Under the pieces are notes generated by a model. It did not search any database. It saw nothing but the letters and a program-made list of their open reading frames with translations, and was not told the DNA's origin. A program made the translations under genes and the position numbers. Shown here piece by piece: positions 16,468-24,297 of a stretch of 64,000 nt of DNA. The stretch lies in the NCBI GenBank assembly GCA_002375465.1, contig DFLT01000003.1, positions 1 to 64,000 on the forward strand. The letters run 5' to 3'. Numbering within the stretch: position 1 is the first letter of the stretch; each line of letters starts with the position of its first letter. Source of the DNA: Alphaproteobacteria bacterium UBA3612 (GTDB lineage Bacteria > Pseudomonadota > Alphaproteobacteria > Sphingomonadales > Sphingomonadaceae).

Positions 16468-17055
16468 TCACTTCCCCCGCAGCAACTGTTCCATCATCTC
16501 CAGCGCACTTTCGATCGTCGCCTGCCGCACCCCATCCCGTCCAATGGCGCCGAAATGCTCTTCGCGATGAAGCAAAGCCCCCTCGCGCGTGGCCAGGGCC
16601 AGATGCACCAGTCCCTCCTCGTCCCCTTCGCCACCTGGCCCCGCGAACCCTGTAATCGACACGGCCAGATGCGCGCGGGAACGGTGAAGCGCACCACGTG
16701 CCATTTCCTCGGCGACGGCGCGGCTGACTTCGCCGCATTCATCCACGAATTCTTCCTCCAGTCCCAGCAGATCGCATTTCGCGTTCTTGCCATAGACGAC
16801 GAACCCCCGTTCAAAGACATGGCTGACTCCCTCGACATCGGTCAGCAGCGCCGCCAGCAGACCACCGGTGCAGCTTTCCGCCGTCGCGATCATCAACTCC
16901 AGCCGATCCGCCGCCTTCAAAATGGCCGCGATGCGGTCACGAGAATTATCGTCGACCTGTCCAATATCCAATTTCGGAATGCCGTTTTCTTCCTGATACC
17001 CTACTTCTTCACGGCGCCTGCGATCGTTCGTAAACAACGGAACGAACGCAGTCAT
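16468..17055 (-). CDS. CinA-family nicotinamide-nucleotide amidase-like protein
   Basis: 195 residues in the open frame. The CinA C-terminal domain is clear: ATAESCTGG (58-65), FERGFVVYGKNAKCDLLG, VAEEMARGAL, VSITGFAGPGG. Such proteins deamidate NMN (PncC activity) in pyridine nucleotide salvage. The first ~50 residues are not CinA-like; they match the C-terminal tail of the CDF transporter frame at 18514-19665 (FVPLF-NDRR, REEVG, DRI-AILK-ADR). They therefore come from a duplicated transporter/cinA junction and may not be translated. No convincing ATG lies nearer the CinA domain; ATT stands where the other copy has ATG. The true start is unresolved. Confidence 0.82.
   Translation of the reverse strand: MTAFVPLFTNDRRRREEVGYQEENGIPKLDIGQVDDNSRDRIAAILKAADRLELMIATAESCTGGLLAALLTDVEGVSHVFERGFVVYGKNAKCDLLGLEEEFVDECGEVSRAVAEEMARGALHRSRAHLAVSITGFAGPGGEGDEEGLVHLALATREGALLHREEHFGAIGRDGVRQATIESALEMMEQLLRGK
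16875..17051. repeat. Diverged direct repeat, copy 1 (transporter/cinA junction)
   Basis: This segment aligns by eye with 18597-18778 in the same orientation. Shared blocks include GCGATCATCA, TTCAAAATGGC, GATGCGGTC, CTACTTCTTCACG, CCTGCGATCGTTCG and GGAACGAACG, with substitutions and small indels between them. The copies bracket the Imm11/lipoprotein cassette. Confidence 0.75.
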
Positions 17056-17104
17056 CAGGCACGTTCATCTTCGAGGGCGTGTTCTCCCGTGGGAAGGGAA
17101 TCGT

Positions 17105-18100
17105 TCATGTTTTATAACCCCTCATCACCCAGTATCGACTATTCTCGTAGCCTGCTGCTTCTCGATCTTCTTCCGGCATTCGCGGCTGTAGCGGCGTGAA
17201 CAATGCCCCTTTTAATCCGGCTGCTCGATAAGCATCGACGATTGCCTCATCTATGATGAGCACGCTTTTCAATAATAGTTGAAATATATGCGCCATGCCG
17301 ACTTGGCTTTCATTCATGAACACATTGTTTAGATCGGAATATCCAATGGTGGGAAGCATCTCCCCCGTGTTAATATCCCGCGCTTCTGTAATATGCGTTA
17401 TGTCGGACCGCTCCTCATCCACGCAGTCCAGTCGCCGCGTCGGCTCTACGATCCAGTAGCGGGGTCCATCGCGCCCATCTTTCGTCTTGGTAACCGCCGC
17501 CCAGGTCTGGATGCCGCCCGGATCGATGTCCGCTAGAATAGCTTTAAAACGTTCCGATACGATAAATTTCATCAAATCGGCATCATAGACGTCTAAAAGA
17601 CCGACTTCCCTGTCCGGAATGGTAAGTCGCGGGGTTTCCAATAACACGGTATCGCCGGTGCGATATTTTCTTCGGGAGTCGCGCATCCGATACTCTTGAA
17701 TATTGTCAGCTGTAAACGCGCTGTTTCGGTTTTCGAACTCGATTCCCTTGATTACGTCATCTGGGAAATCGCCCCAATCCTTACTCATCAAATAGTATCG
17801 CTTGCGTTTAGGATCGTAAGGAATGTTCGGCGTCGCGGCTTTCGCAGCATTATAAGCGGTCCTTCGTTCCCATTGTTCAACAAGACGCCGCTCTTCCCGT
17901 TCACCCCAGGATAAGCTTCTGTTCCAATAACTGAGAAACCTTGCATCCTGCTCGGCCGCCAAATCCGGTTTCTTTTCGCGTAATTCAGCCATCCATTGCT
18001 CGACCTTTTCGGCAAGCTCCGGATCGACGGCTCTTACCGCTGAAAGGCGCGCTGCATGCATCTCAACTGCGCTCTGCGGTGCATCATCAGGATTAGTCAT
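17105..18100 (-). CDS. Imm11 (DUF1629)-like immunity protein
   Basis: 331 residues. From about residue 100 the order of blocks fits the Imm11/DUF1629 family: YYLMSKDW, LLDVYDADLMKFIVSERFKA, a RYWIVEPTRRLDCVDEERSD strand region, then HIFQLLLKSVLIIDEAIVDA and GLKGALFTPL. Such proteins are immunity factors of polymorphic toxins. The first ~95 residues are helical and charged and not assigned. AT-richer codons set it apart from its neighbours. It lies 12 bp downstream of a Sel1 lipoprotein gene, inside a cassette flanked by duplicated sequence. No cognate toxin is nearby, so it looks like an orphan immunity gene. The family call is from pattern and moderately sure. Confidence 0.6.
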   Translation of the reverse strand: MTNPDDAPQSAVEMHAARLSAVRAVDPELAEKVEQWMAELREKKPDLAAEQDARFLSYWNRSLSWGEREERRLVEQWERRTAYNAAKAATPNIPYDPKRKRYYLMSKDWGDFPDDVIKGIEFENRNSAFTADNIQEYRMRDSRRKYRTGDTVLLETPRLTIPDREVGLLDVYDADLMKFIVSERFKAILADIDPGGIQTWAAVTKTKDGRDGPRYWIVEPTRRLDCVDEERSDITHITEARDINTGEMLPTIGYSDLNNVFMNESQVGMAHIFQLLLKSVLIIDEAIVDAYRAAGLKGALFTPLQPRMPEEDREAAGYENSRYWVMRGYKT

Positions 18101-18112
18101 TTAGAACCCTTT

Positions 18113-18517
18113 TCATACGGCTGGCTCCGCCGCGCAGCGCCAGCGCAAGGCTTTGAGACGCGCCTGCGCTTCCGGGAGCCCATTTTGCTCGCGGCCAATA
18201 TCCACCACCATCATCTGGCCCGGCACATCGCCAACCGGCGGCGAATAGACCTGTTGTCTGCCACCGCTGTTCGTCGCCGCCTGTTCATACAGGCGGCGCG
18301 CAACTTTAACGTCGCACAGCACGCCGTCACCGGTCTCATAGCGTTGTCCGAGTTCCAGTTGAGCGCCTTTGTCGCCCAGCTCGGCCCGCAAAGCCAGTTG
18401 CTGTATCTCGAAGGCTTCTTCGGAGGCGGGACGCCCCGACAGGTCGATCCCGGGATAGGTTGTGGAACCGCATGACGTCAGGAATAACAGACAGGCCGTG
18501 GCGAAAATGCGCATCAC
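18113..18517 (-). CDS. Sel1-repeat lipoprotein
   Basis: 134 residues. An N-terminal signal ends in the lipobox LTSC (C16), predicting a lipid-anchored periplasmic protein. One Sel1-type helical repeat is visible (AELGDKGAQLELGQRYETGDGV followed by KVARRLYEQAA), and the rest is short and unassigned. The start overlaps the stop codon of the upstream CDF frame by 4 nt, and the Imm11-like gene follows after 12 bp. It probably belongs to the same inserted cassette. Role unknown; Sel1 proteins usually scaffold protein contacts. Confidence 0.7.
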   Translation of the reverse strand: MMRIFATACLLFLTSCGSTTYPGIDLSGRPASEEAFEIQQLALRAELGDKGAQLELGQRYETGDGVLCDVKVARRLYEQAATNSGGRQQVYSPPVGDVPGQMMVVDIGREQNGLPEAQARLKALRWRCAAEPAV

Positions 18518-19665
18518 CGCTCCCTCCCCGCTTCCACCGCTTCCTGGGCGACTGGAGACACGAAATAGTCGATGATCCTGAACTGGTCCGGATTAGTTTC
18601 TGCAGTTGCGATCATCAGGTTCCGGCGATCCGCCTTCTTCAAAATGGCTGTGATGCGGTCCACGGAATTTCCGTTCAGCTGTCCCATCTCGTGTCTCGGC
18701 ATGCCACTTCCTAGCTGATGGCCTACTTCTTCACGAGGGGGGGGCCTGCGATCGTTCGCAAACAGTGGAACGAACGTAATCCTGTCCAGCCGCCAACGCC
18801 TTTCCTGCGGCGCGAAGCGCGCCAGATCTATCGAGTCCGGCGACGCCACACCGGACACCTCCGCCTCGATATACCGCCCGACCTCCCTCATCCTGATGTC
18901 GGCATCGGGAAATTCGGCGGCCAGCCTTCGCCGCACATGTTCGGCATCGGCATCCGGGCGATCATGTTCCAGATTTCGCGGCAGTCCGTCGGCCAGTTCT
19001 GCCCCGGCCTTTTTCAGGTTCATCCATCCATCGCGCAGGATCGAAAGTGAAATAGCCAACGCGGCGATGGCATCGGCCCACCAAAAACCAAATCCGATCC
19101 CCGCCACGCCAGCGATGCCGGCCAGTGCAGTCTGCCAATCGGCCTTTTGCGTCTTGGCGTCGGTAAACAGGATTTTATCCTGCAGCTCTTGCGCCAGCGG
19201 TAATTTCTTGCGGCCCAATATGAAGGGCGGAACGGCCGAATATGCCAGGGCGGCAATCATGATCCATCCAAGCCAGAGTTCCCGCCCGAACAGCTTCACC
19301 ATGCCGATGGTGGGATGCTCCATCCTCACTAACGTCATCGTCGCCTCGAACGCGGTAAAGGCGCCTATGGACAGAAGGGCGGTTGCCGCCACCATGAAAG
19401 CCAGGCTGTTGAAACGCCGAAATCCGAAAGGATAGAATTTCGTCGCCGGCTTGCCCTCCAGCGACGTGGCAATCAGAAACACGATCGATGGCACCAGACT
19501 CAGCGCATCTTCGATAAATGCCGTCTTCATCGCCTGGCTGGATCCCATCGCCAGGTACATCAGCAGCGCGACATTGCCGATCCAGAACAGCGTCCACCAG
19601 GCAAGCGGCCGCGCCTTCGACAGATTCTGCCGGACAGGCTCGGGGATGCACCCGGCGTGGATCAT
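18514..19665 (-). CDS. CDF-family cation transporter with a read-through tail
   Basis: 383 residues in the open frame. Membrane helices begin at WWTLFWIGNVALLMYL, with the CDF acidic residues in FIEDALSLVPS and later in TDAKTQKADWQTA and FWWADAIAALAISLSIL; a cytoplasmic domain follows. Expected role: divalent metal/proton antiport. The family part ends near FVPLFANDRR. The remaining ~65 residues run across a C8 tract into a truncated copy of the cinA 5' end and then unrelated residues. With one C fewer the frame would stop at once (LVKK then TAG), so the tail is probably a frameshift or sequence-error product. The start shares ATGA with the lipoprotein gene upstream. Confidence 0.83.
   Translation of the reverse strand: MIHAGCIPEPVRQNLSKARPLAWWTLFWIGNVALLMYLAMGSSQAMKTAFIEDALSLVPSIVFLIATSLEGKPATKFYPFGFRRFNSLAFMVAATALLSIGAFTAFEATMTLVRMEHPTIGMVKLFGRELWLGWIMIAALAYSAVPPFILGRKKLPLAQELQDKILFTDAKTQKADWQTALAGIAGVAGIGFGFWWADAIAALAISLSILRDGWMNLKKAGAELADGLPRNLEHDRPDADAEHVRRRLAAEFPDADIRMREVGRYIEAEVSGVASPDSIDLARFAPQERRWRLDRITFVPLFANDRRPPPREEVGHQLGSGMPRHEMGQLNGNSVDRITAILKKADRRNLMIATAETNPDQFRIIDYFVSPVAQEAVEAGRER
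18597..18778. repeat. Diverged direct repeat, copy 2 (transporter/cinA junction)
   Basis: Partner of 16875-17051. It spans the CDF C-terminus, its likely native stop, an AGGAAG ribosome site followed by ATGCCG, and the first ~30 codons of a cinA copy that breaks off after LMIATAE. It contains the C8 tract (minus strand) at about 18737-18744. Confidence 0.75.
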
Positions 19666-20093
19666 GGTGTCGTTATCCTGTCCGTGAACAGGATGAGGCC
19701 GTTCTCGCCATTTTTTCTTGCTAGTCGCAGGACAGGAATCTTCTTGTCCGCCGGTTCGGGCACGCCAATGGAATGAGAGAAGCTGACTTCTTTCGCCAGG
19801 GGCGATGCCTTGGCAAACTCACCCACGACCACGTCCAGTTTCTGCTCGTCCAGATCGCGGATCAGATGCTCGGCCGACCCTGTCGAAAGGGACTGAGTGG
19901 CATCGTAATGCGCTGAAATCTGCTCAAGTACTGGCTGTGCCGGAACAGCGTCCGTTCCGTCAATCAGTCCGATCCGCAAACGGCCTGTTTCCTCTATGCG
20001 TTCGCCCGTGCCAGAAATGTCGCGGGGATATTGATCGCATCCGGAAAGGCTCGCGAGTCCCGCCGCCATCAGACCAATTTTTACGATTCTCAT
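19662..20093 (-). CDS. Lipoprotein with a substrate-binding-protein-like segment
   Basis: 143 residues. The signal ends in the lipobox LSGC (C19). Residues ~37-110 resemble the first lobe of family-3 solute-binding proteins (GRLRIGLIDGTDAVP, HLIRDLDEQKLDVVVGEFAKASP, VSFSHSIG), but at 143 residues it lacks a full second lobe (the family is usually ~250). The stop overlaps the CDF transporter start by 4 nt, so the two are co-translated and probably work together, for instance as a periplasmic partner of the metal transporter. That role is inference; no close family is recognised. Confidence 0.65.
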   Translation of the reverse strand: MRIVKIGLMAAGLASLSGCDQYPRDISGTGERIEETGRLRIGLIDGTDAVPAQPVLEQISAHYDATQSLSTGSAEHLIRDLDEQKLDVVVGEFAKASPLAKEVSFSHSIGVPEPADKKIPVLRLARKNGENGLILFTDRITTP

Positions 20094-20408
20094 GCGGCGG
20101 CATTTCTTTGCCTGAACATATCAAACCTCGCTTCGGCTTCGGGTTCGAAAACGCAATGACAGGCCCCCTCGACCGCCCGCACTGCCAAAAACATACAACA
20201 AGCGAACACGCTTCTTGGGTCCAACCAGCAATGATTCATGCTTGTAAAATAGGACTTCATCGGGAACAAAGCAGGAACGGTCATGTTCGATTTATATAAT
20301 GTTTCCTCACGCGCAGGCGCGCGCACGCGCGCTGAGTGTCCGTTTTGTCCATTTGGGGAGGTGTGCGGTTCTGGAGGCGGCGGCGATATTCTGGAGGCCG
20401 GGGCCGGC
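20094..20408. other. Intergenic region before the lipoprotein/CDF operon
   Basis: No convincing gene. A minus-strand frame ending at 20090 (possible ATG at 20239, ~49 residues with several cysteines) overlaps the lipoprotein ATG by 4 nt but has no ribosome site and no recognisable family. A CG-alternating stretch lies near 20310-20335. The region should hold the operon promoter. Confidence 0.3.
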
Positions 20409-20484
20409 TGGTGAGTCCTGCTGGGTTCGAACCAGCGACCTACTGATTAAAAGTCAGTTGCTCTACCAACTGAGCTAAGGACCC
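20409..20484 (-). tRNA. tRNA-Lys (UUU)
   Basis: Complete cloverleaf on the minus strand: acceptor GGGTCCT/AGGACTC, D arm GCTC/GAGC, anticodon stem ACTGA/TCAGT with loop CTTTTAA (anticodon TTT), T arm with TTCGAAC, and encoded CCA at 20409-20411. Confidence 0.95.
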
Positions 20485-20546
20485 ACAGCCGGACCGGCGA
20501 TGTAGAAGGCCATGCCGCTGCGGTCAACGCCTCCTTGGCCATTGTA

Positions 20547-21020
20547 TCACAGGCGACGTGTAAGGCGGGCATGCATCTGCCGCACGGTCAGGCGCAATAT
20601 GGGGTGCCGCCATGTGGGGGCAATTTCCAGCATCGGGCCCAGGACGAAGAAACGAAGGGACATTTGGGGATGGGGAAGTTGCAGCCGCCCCGCACCCCGC
20701 ACCTCCTGATCATAGGCGATCAGGTCCAGGTCCAGAACGCGGGCACCCCATCTGCGCTGCCGCTTTCTGCCGAAGCGGTCTTCCACCCGGTGCAGCGCAT
20801 CCAGCAGCGCCTCTGGCGGCAGATTGGTCTCCACGCTGATCACCGCATTTGCGTAGCGCCGCGTCGATGGTCCCAGCGGCGGCGTATCGATGATCCGGGA
20901 ACGATGAACGGCGCGAATGCCGTCCTCCGCCAGCGCATCGATCGCCGCTTCGATGACGCGCACGGGGGGGCCATGGCGACCGTGCGGACGATTCGAACCC
21001 AGGGCAATGATGATGGACAT
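20547..21020 (-). CDS. folK: HPPK (6-hydroxymethyl-dihydropterin pyrophosphokinase)
   Basis: 157 residues, the usual length. Family motifs: IIALGSN at the start, SRIIDTPPLGP, RYANAVISVET and the signature RRWGARVLDLDLIAYD. LPHPQMSLRFFVLGPM follows. It transfers pyrophosphate from ATP to 6-hydroxymethyl-7,8-dihydropterin in folate synthesis (cytoplasm). It stands alone between tRNA-Lys and the divergent uracil-DNA glycosylase gene; other folate genes are not nearby. Confidence 0.95.
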   Translation of the reverse strand: MSIIIALGSNRPHGRHGPPVRVIEAAIDALAEDGIRAVHRSRIIDTPPLGPSTRRYANAVISVETNLPPEALLDALHRVEDRFGRKRQRRWGARVLDLDLIAYDQEVRGAGRLQLPHPQMSLRFFVLGPMLEIAPTWRHPILRLTVRQMHARLTRRL

Positions 21021-21119
21021 GCGCAGCGCCTTATATCACCTGCCGCCCCCGGCGAAGGCGTCGGTAGGTCTGTCGCCAGCGGGATGACCTCGTCCGACTT
21101 CGCGACTAGAGGGGGCGCC

Positions 21120-21773
21120 ATGCCCACCCTTGCCGATATTCCGCAGCCGCCGCTCGACTGCCCGCTCTGCCCGCGTCTCGTCGCCTTTCGCCACGAACAG
21201 CAGGAAAAGCATCCGGACTGGTTCAACGCTCCCGTGCCCGGCTGGGGCGATCCCGATGCCTGGCTGTGTTTCGCCGGCCTCGCGCCGGGGCTGCGCGGCG
21301 CCAACGCGACGGGACGCCCCTTCACCGGCGATTGGGCCGGTGACCTGCTCTACGACACGCTTGCCGATTTCGGCTGGACAGAGGGGACCTATGACGCCCG
21401 CGCCGATGACGGTTTTCGTCTGAAGGGGGCATATATCGCCAATGCCGTGCGCTGCGTGCCGCCGCAGAACAAACCGACGCCGGAAGAGATCAAGACATGC
21501 CGCCGATTTTTCGACGCGCAACTGAAGGCGCTAACCAATGTCCATGTTCTGATCGCGCTGGGTCTGATTGCACATCAGCAGGTGATGAAGGTTTACGGCC
21601 TGACCCTCAACCACTTCAAATTCGGCCACGGTGCCCGGCATCAGTTGCCCGATGGCCGTGTCCTGATCGATAGCTATCATTGCAGCCGCTACAACACCAA
21701 TACCGGCCGCCTGACGCCGGAAATGTTCGCCGACGTCTTCAGGATGGCAGAGCAGGAACGGGACGCGCGCTGA
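21120..21773 (+). CDS. Type-5 uracil-DNA glycosylase (UdgB-like)
   Basis: 217 residues from the ATG at 21120 (GAGGGGG upstream). N-terminal CPLCPRL (C14, C17) and later cysteines (VRCVPP, KTCRRFF) fit a 4Fe-4S cluster. The active-site block is GLAPGLRGANATGRPFTGDW, whose GLAPG/A-type motif without the usual catalytic Asp fits family 5, and the late DSYHCSRYNTNTGRL motif carries the histidine. It removes uracil and other deaminated bases from DNA. The frame is open upstream, but that part runs over the divergent folK promoter and is not conserved-looking. Confidence 0.87.
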   Translation: MPTLADIPQPPLDCPLCPRLVAFRHEQQEKHPDWFNAPVPGWGDPDAWLCFAGLAPGLRGANATGRPFTGDWAGDLLYDTLADFGWTEGTYDARADDGFRLKGAYIANAVRCVPPQNKPTPEEIKTCRRFFDAQLKALTNVHVLIALGLIAHQQVMKVYGLTLNHFKFGHGARHQLPDGRVLIDSYHCSRYNTNTGRLTPEMFADVFRMAEQERDAR

Positions 21774-21791
21774 TCCGCTGGCGCGCCGCGA

Positions 21792-22649
21792 TCAGGCCTC
21801 GACCAGCTTACCGTAAAGGTCTGGCCGTCGATCACGAAAGAAACCCATGCTGGCGCGGTGCGCGCGGGCGGCTTCCAGGTCGAATGTGGCGATGGCAAAG
21901 CCTGTTTCGGTGCGGTCCAGTTCCGACTGTTTCTCGCCATATTCATTGGCGACGAAGCTGCTGCCATAGAATGTCTGCGCCGCGGCCCCCTGCCCCTCCG
22001 TGCCGACGCGGTTCGCGGCGACGATGGGCATGGTATTGGACACGGCGTGGCCCAGCATCGCACGTTGCCACATGGCCGCGGTATCCAGCTCCGGCTCCTC
22101 AGGCTCCGACCCGATTGCGGTGGGATAGAGCAGGATTTCCGCGCCCATCAGCGCCATGATCCGCGCGGTTTCCGGGAACCACTGGTCCCAGCAAATGCCC
22201 ACGCCGATCTTGCCAAAGGGGGAATCCCAAACGCGAAAGCCACCATTTCCCGGCCGGAAATAGAATTTTTCCTCATATCCGGGACCGTCCGGTATGTGGG
22301 ACTTGCGGTAAATTCCCTGAACCTCGCCGCTGGCATCGATCATGGCGAGACTATTGTAGAACAGCGGCCCCTCGACCTCAAAGAAGCTGGTGGGAATGAT
22401 GGTGCCTGTCTCCGCCGCAACGGCCCGCATCGCCTCGATCGCCGGATGCCCTGTCGCCGGGCGGGCGCGAGCAAAGTGCGCCTCTTTCTCTTCCCGGCAA
22501 AAATAATGCCCCTGAAACAATTCAGGCGGCAAAATCAGGTTGGCCCCCTGGGAAGCTGCCTGCCGCACACGATCGGCGGTCGCGGCAATGTCCTGCTGCT
22601 CGTCATCGGTGAACGCCAGTTGCAGGGCGGCGACAGTAATCTGGGTCAT
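21792..22649 (-). CDS. aguB: N-carbamoylputrescine amidase
   Basis: 285 residues, nitrilase superfamily. Catalytic triad E43 (PPELFQ), K116 (YRKSHIPD) and C153 (GICWDQWFPE) all present, and the sequence around them (GHYFCREEKEAHFARA, WQRAMLGHAVSNTMPIVAANRVG) is typical of AguB. It converts N-carbamoylputrescine to putrescine, CO2 and ammonia. The ATG has GGAA upstream and follows aguA by 7 bp, so both steps of the agmatine-to-putrescine route are co-expressed. Confidence 0.93.
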   Translation of the reverse strand: MTQITVAALQLAFTDDEQQDIAATADRVRQAASQGANLILPPELFQGHYFCREEKEAHFARARPATGHPAIEAMRAVAAETGTIIPTSFFEVEGPLFYNSLAMIDASGEVQGIYRKSHIPDGPGYEEKFYFRPGNGGFRVWDSPFGKIGVGICWDQWFPETARIMALMGAEILLYPTAIGSEPEEPELDTAAMWQRAMLGHAVSNTMPIVAANRVGTEGQGAAAQTFYGSSFVANEYGEKQSELDRTETGFAIATFDLEAARAHRASMGFFRDRRPDLYGKLVEA

Positions 22650-22656
22650 GAACAGC

Positions 22657-23601
22657 TTATTCCGGCACTTGGTTCGTCATGCAGTGAAAGGCGCCGCCGC
22701 CGGCCAATATAGCCCGCGCAGACAGGCCAATGGCGCGCCGACCGGGGAACAGCTCAGCCAGCGCACTGACCGCCGCCTGGTCATTTTCGACGCCGAATTG
22801 CGGAACAACGACCAGCTCATTCGTCAGCACGAAATTGGCATAGCTGGCGGGGACGACATTCCCATCATCATTGAGAACCCGGCCCGGAGATGGGATGTGC
22901 GATACCTGCAATCCCGCCCCCGACAGGGCCATGGCCGCATCGGCATAGACGATCGCATTTGGGTCGCCGCCGCCATCGGGAAATGGAACGACGGCATGAC
23001 CCGGCGCGACGAAGCGCGCCAGATTGTCGACATGGCCGTCCGTATGGTCGTTCTGCAACCCATTCCCCAGCCAGACGATGCGGGTCAGCCCAAGCGTATC
23101 GGCAAGCGCTGCCTCCAGATCGGCCTGCGACATGTCCGGGTTTCGGTTCGGGTTCAAAAGGCACTGCCGCGTGGTGATCGCGGTGCCGGTTCCATCATGG
23201 TCGATGGCGCCGCCCTCCAGCACGAAATCATGCATGACGGCTTCGGTATCAAGCTGCTGCGCAATGGCTTCGGCGACGATTTCATCGCCCTTCATGACAT
23301 ATTTGCCGCCCCAGCCATTGAAGCGGAAACAGTGCGCTTTCTGATCTGCAAAGACCGGTCCGGAATCCCTCAGCCAGATATCGCCATAGGAAAGCTCCAC
23401 TGTATCGATCCCGTCGACGTCAACGGTATCGTCAGGTCGCACGAACAGCGTGACAGGGGTTCCTGCCTGCGCCACCGCACGAACAAACGCCAGCACCTCC
23501 TGCCGCGCCTCCCGCAGCGCATCCCCCCATTCCCGCACATCCCAGGGCAGTGCGGTGAACAGGCGCCCAATGTGTTCCCATTCAGGCTTTGGCGGCATCA
23601 T
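22657..23601 (-). CDS. aguA: Agmatine deiminase
   Basis: 314 residues from the ATG at 23601, which overlaps the rlmE stop codon (ATGA) and has AGGAA upstream. Porphyromonas-type peptidyl-arginine deiminase fold: PPKPEWEHIGRLFTALPWD, YGDIWLRDSGP, FNGWGGKY, LEGGAIDHDGTG, the Asp/His block NDHTDGHVDNLARF, and the catalytic Cys near 307 in GGGAFHCMTNQVP. It hydrolyses agmatine to N-carbamoylputrescine, the substrate of the following AguB. The pair indicates a putrescine route from arginine through agmatine. Confidence 0.93.
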   Translation of the reverse strand: MMPPKPEWEHIGRLFTALPWDVREWGDALREARQEVLAFVRAVAQAGTPVTLFVRPDDTVDVDGIDTVELSYGDIWLRDSGPVFADQKAHCFRFNGWGGKYVMKGDEIVAEAIAQQLDTEAVMHDFVLEGGAIDHDGTGTAITTRQCLLNPNRNPDMSQADLEAALADTLGLTRIVWLGNGLQNDHTDGHVDNLARFVAPGHAVVPFPDGGGDPNAIVYADAAMALSGAGLQVSHIPSPGRVLNDDGNVVPASYANFVLTNELVVVPQFGVENDQAAVSALAELFPGRRAIGLSARAILAGGGAFHCMTNQVPE

Positions 23602-24296
23602 GCGATTTCCTGTTCCTTGCCGCCCTTGAAGCCTTGGGCGACCACATACCATTCGGACGACCCCTTGCGGCTGGCGGGGGGTTTGACGTGCTTCACCGTC
23701 GTAAAATTACGCTTCAGGTCCGCGACCAACCCTGCGTCGGCACCACCGGCCAGCACCTTTGCGACGAATGCGCCGCCCGGCACCAGGTAGCGATAGGCGA
23801 AGTCGGCGGCAACTTCGACCAGCCCCATGGTACGAAGATGGTCCGTCTGACGATGCCCGATCGTGTTCGCGGCCATGTCCGACAGCACCAGATCCGGCAT
23901 GCCATCCAGGTGCGCGACAATCGCCTCCGGCGCCTTGTCGTCCAGGAAATCCATGGTCAGCAGGTGCGCACCGTCTATCGGGTCCATATCGAGAAGATCG
24001 ATCCCGACAATGCCCGCGCGCGGCCGCTGTTCACGGACAACCTGCACCCACCCACCCGGCGCGGCGCCGAGGTCAACAATCCGCGTCGCGTGCTTCAGAA
24101 GCCCGAATTTTTCGTCGACTTCGATCAGCTTGAATGCGGCGCGGCTGCGATATCCGTGTGCCTTGGCTGCCTTTACATAGGGATCGTCAAGCTGTCGCTG
24201 CAGCCATCGCGTCGACTGCGCCGAACGCCGGCGCGCCGTCTTTACCCGCGTCTTGCCCGTGCCGCCGCGGCCTATGCCCGATTTACCGGCCGTCAT
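23598..24296 (-). CDS. rlmE: 23S rRNA 2'-O-methyltransferase RlmE (FtsJ)
   Basis: About 232 residues from the ATG at 24296; an ATG four codons earlier (24308) is also possible and would overlap ppx. Hallmarks: RSRAAFKLIEVDEKFGLL with the first catalytic Lys, SAM motif VDLGAAPGGWVQVV, DLLDMDPIDGAHLLTMDFLD, LVLSDMAANTIGH with the Asp, FVAKVL with the second Lys, and KPPASRKGSSEWYVVAQGFK with the Glu. It methylates U2552 of 23S rRNA in the 50S subunit. It is part of the ppx-rlmE-aguA-aguB minus-strand operon with overlapping ends. Confidence 0.93.
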   Translation of the reverse strand: MTAGKSGIGRGGTGKTRVKTARRRSAQSTRWLQRQLDDPYVKAAKAHGYRSRAAFKLIEVDEKFGLLKHATRIVDLGAAPGGWVQVVREQRPRAGIVGIDLLDMDPIDGAHLLTMDFLDDKAPEAIVAHLDGMPDLVLSDMAANTIGHRQTDHLRTMGLVEVAADFAYRYLVPGGAFVAKVLAGGADAGLVADLKRNFTTVKHVKPPASRKGSSEWYVVAQGFKGGKEQEIA

Positions 24297-24297
24297 C

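Noticed and set aside
20090..20326. Small cysteine-rich frame overlapping the lipoprotein start
   Set aside because: The ATGA overlap is suggestive, but there is no ribosome site, no clear start and no family; kept only as a note on the intergenic region.
22540..23790. 416-residue plus-strand open frame
   Set aside because: Antisense to aguB/aguA, whose catalytic residues are intact.
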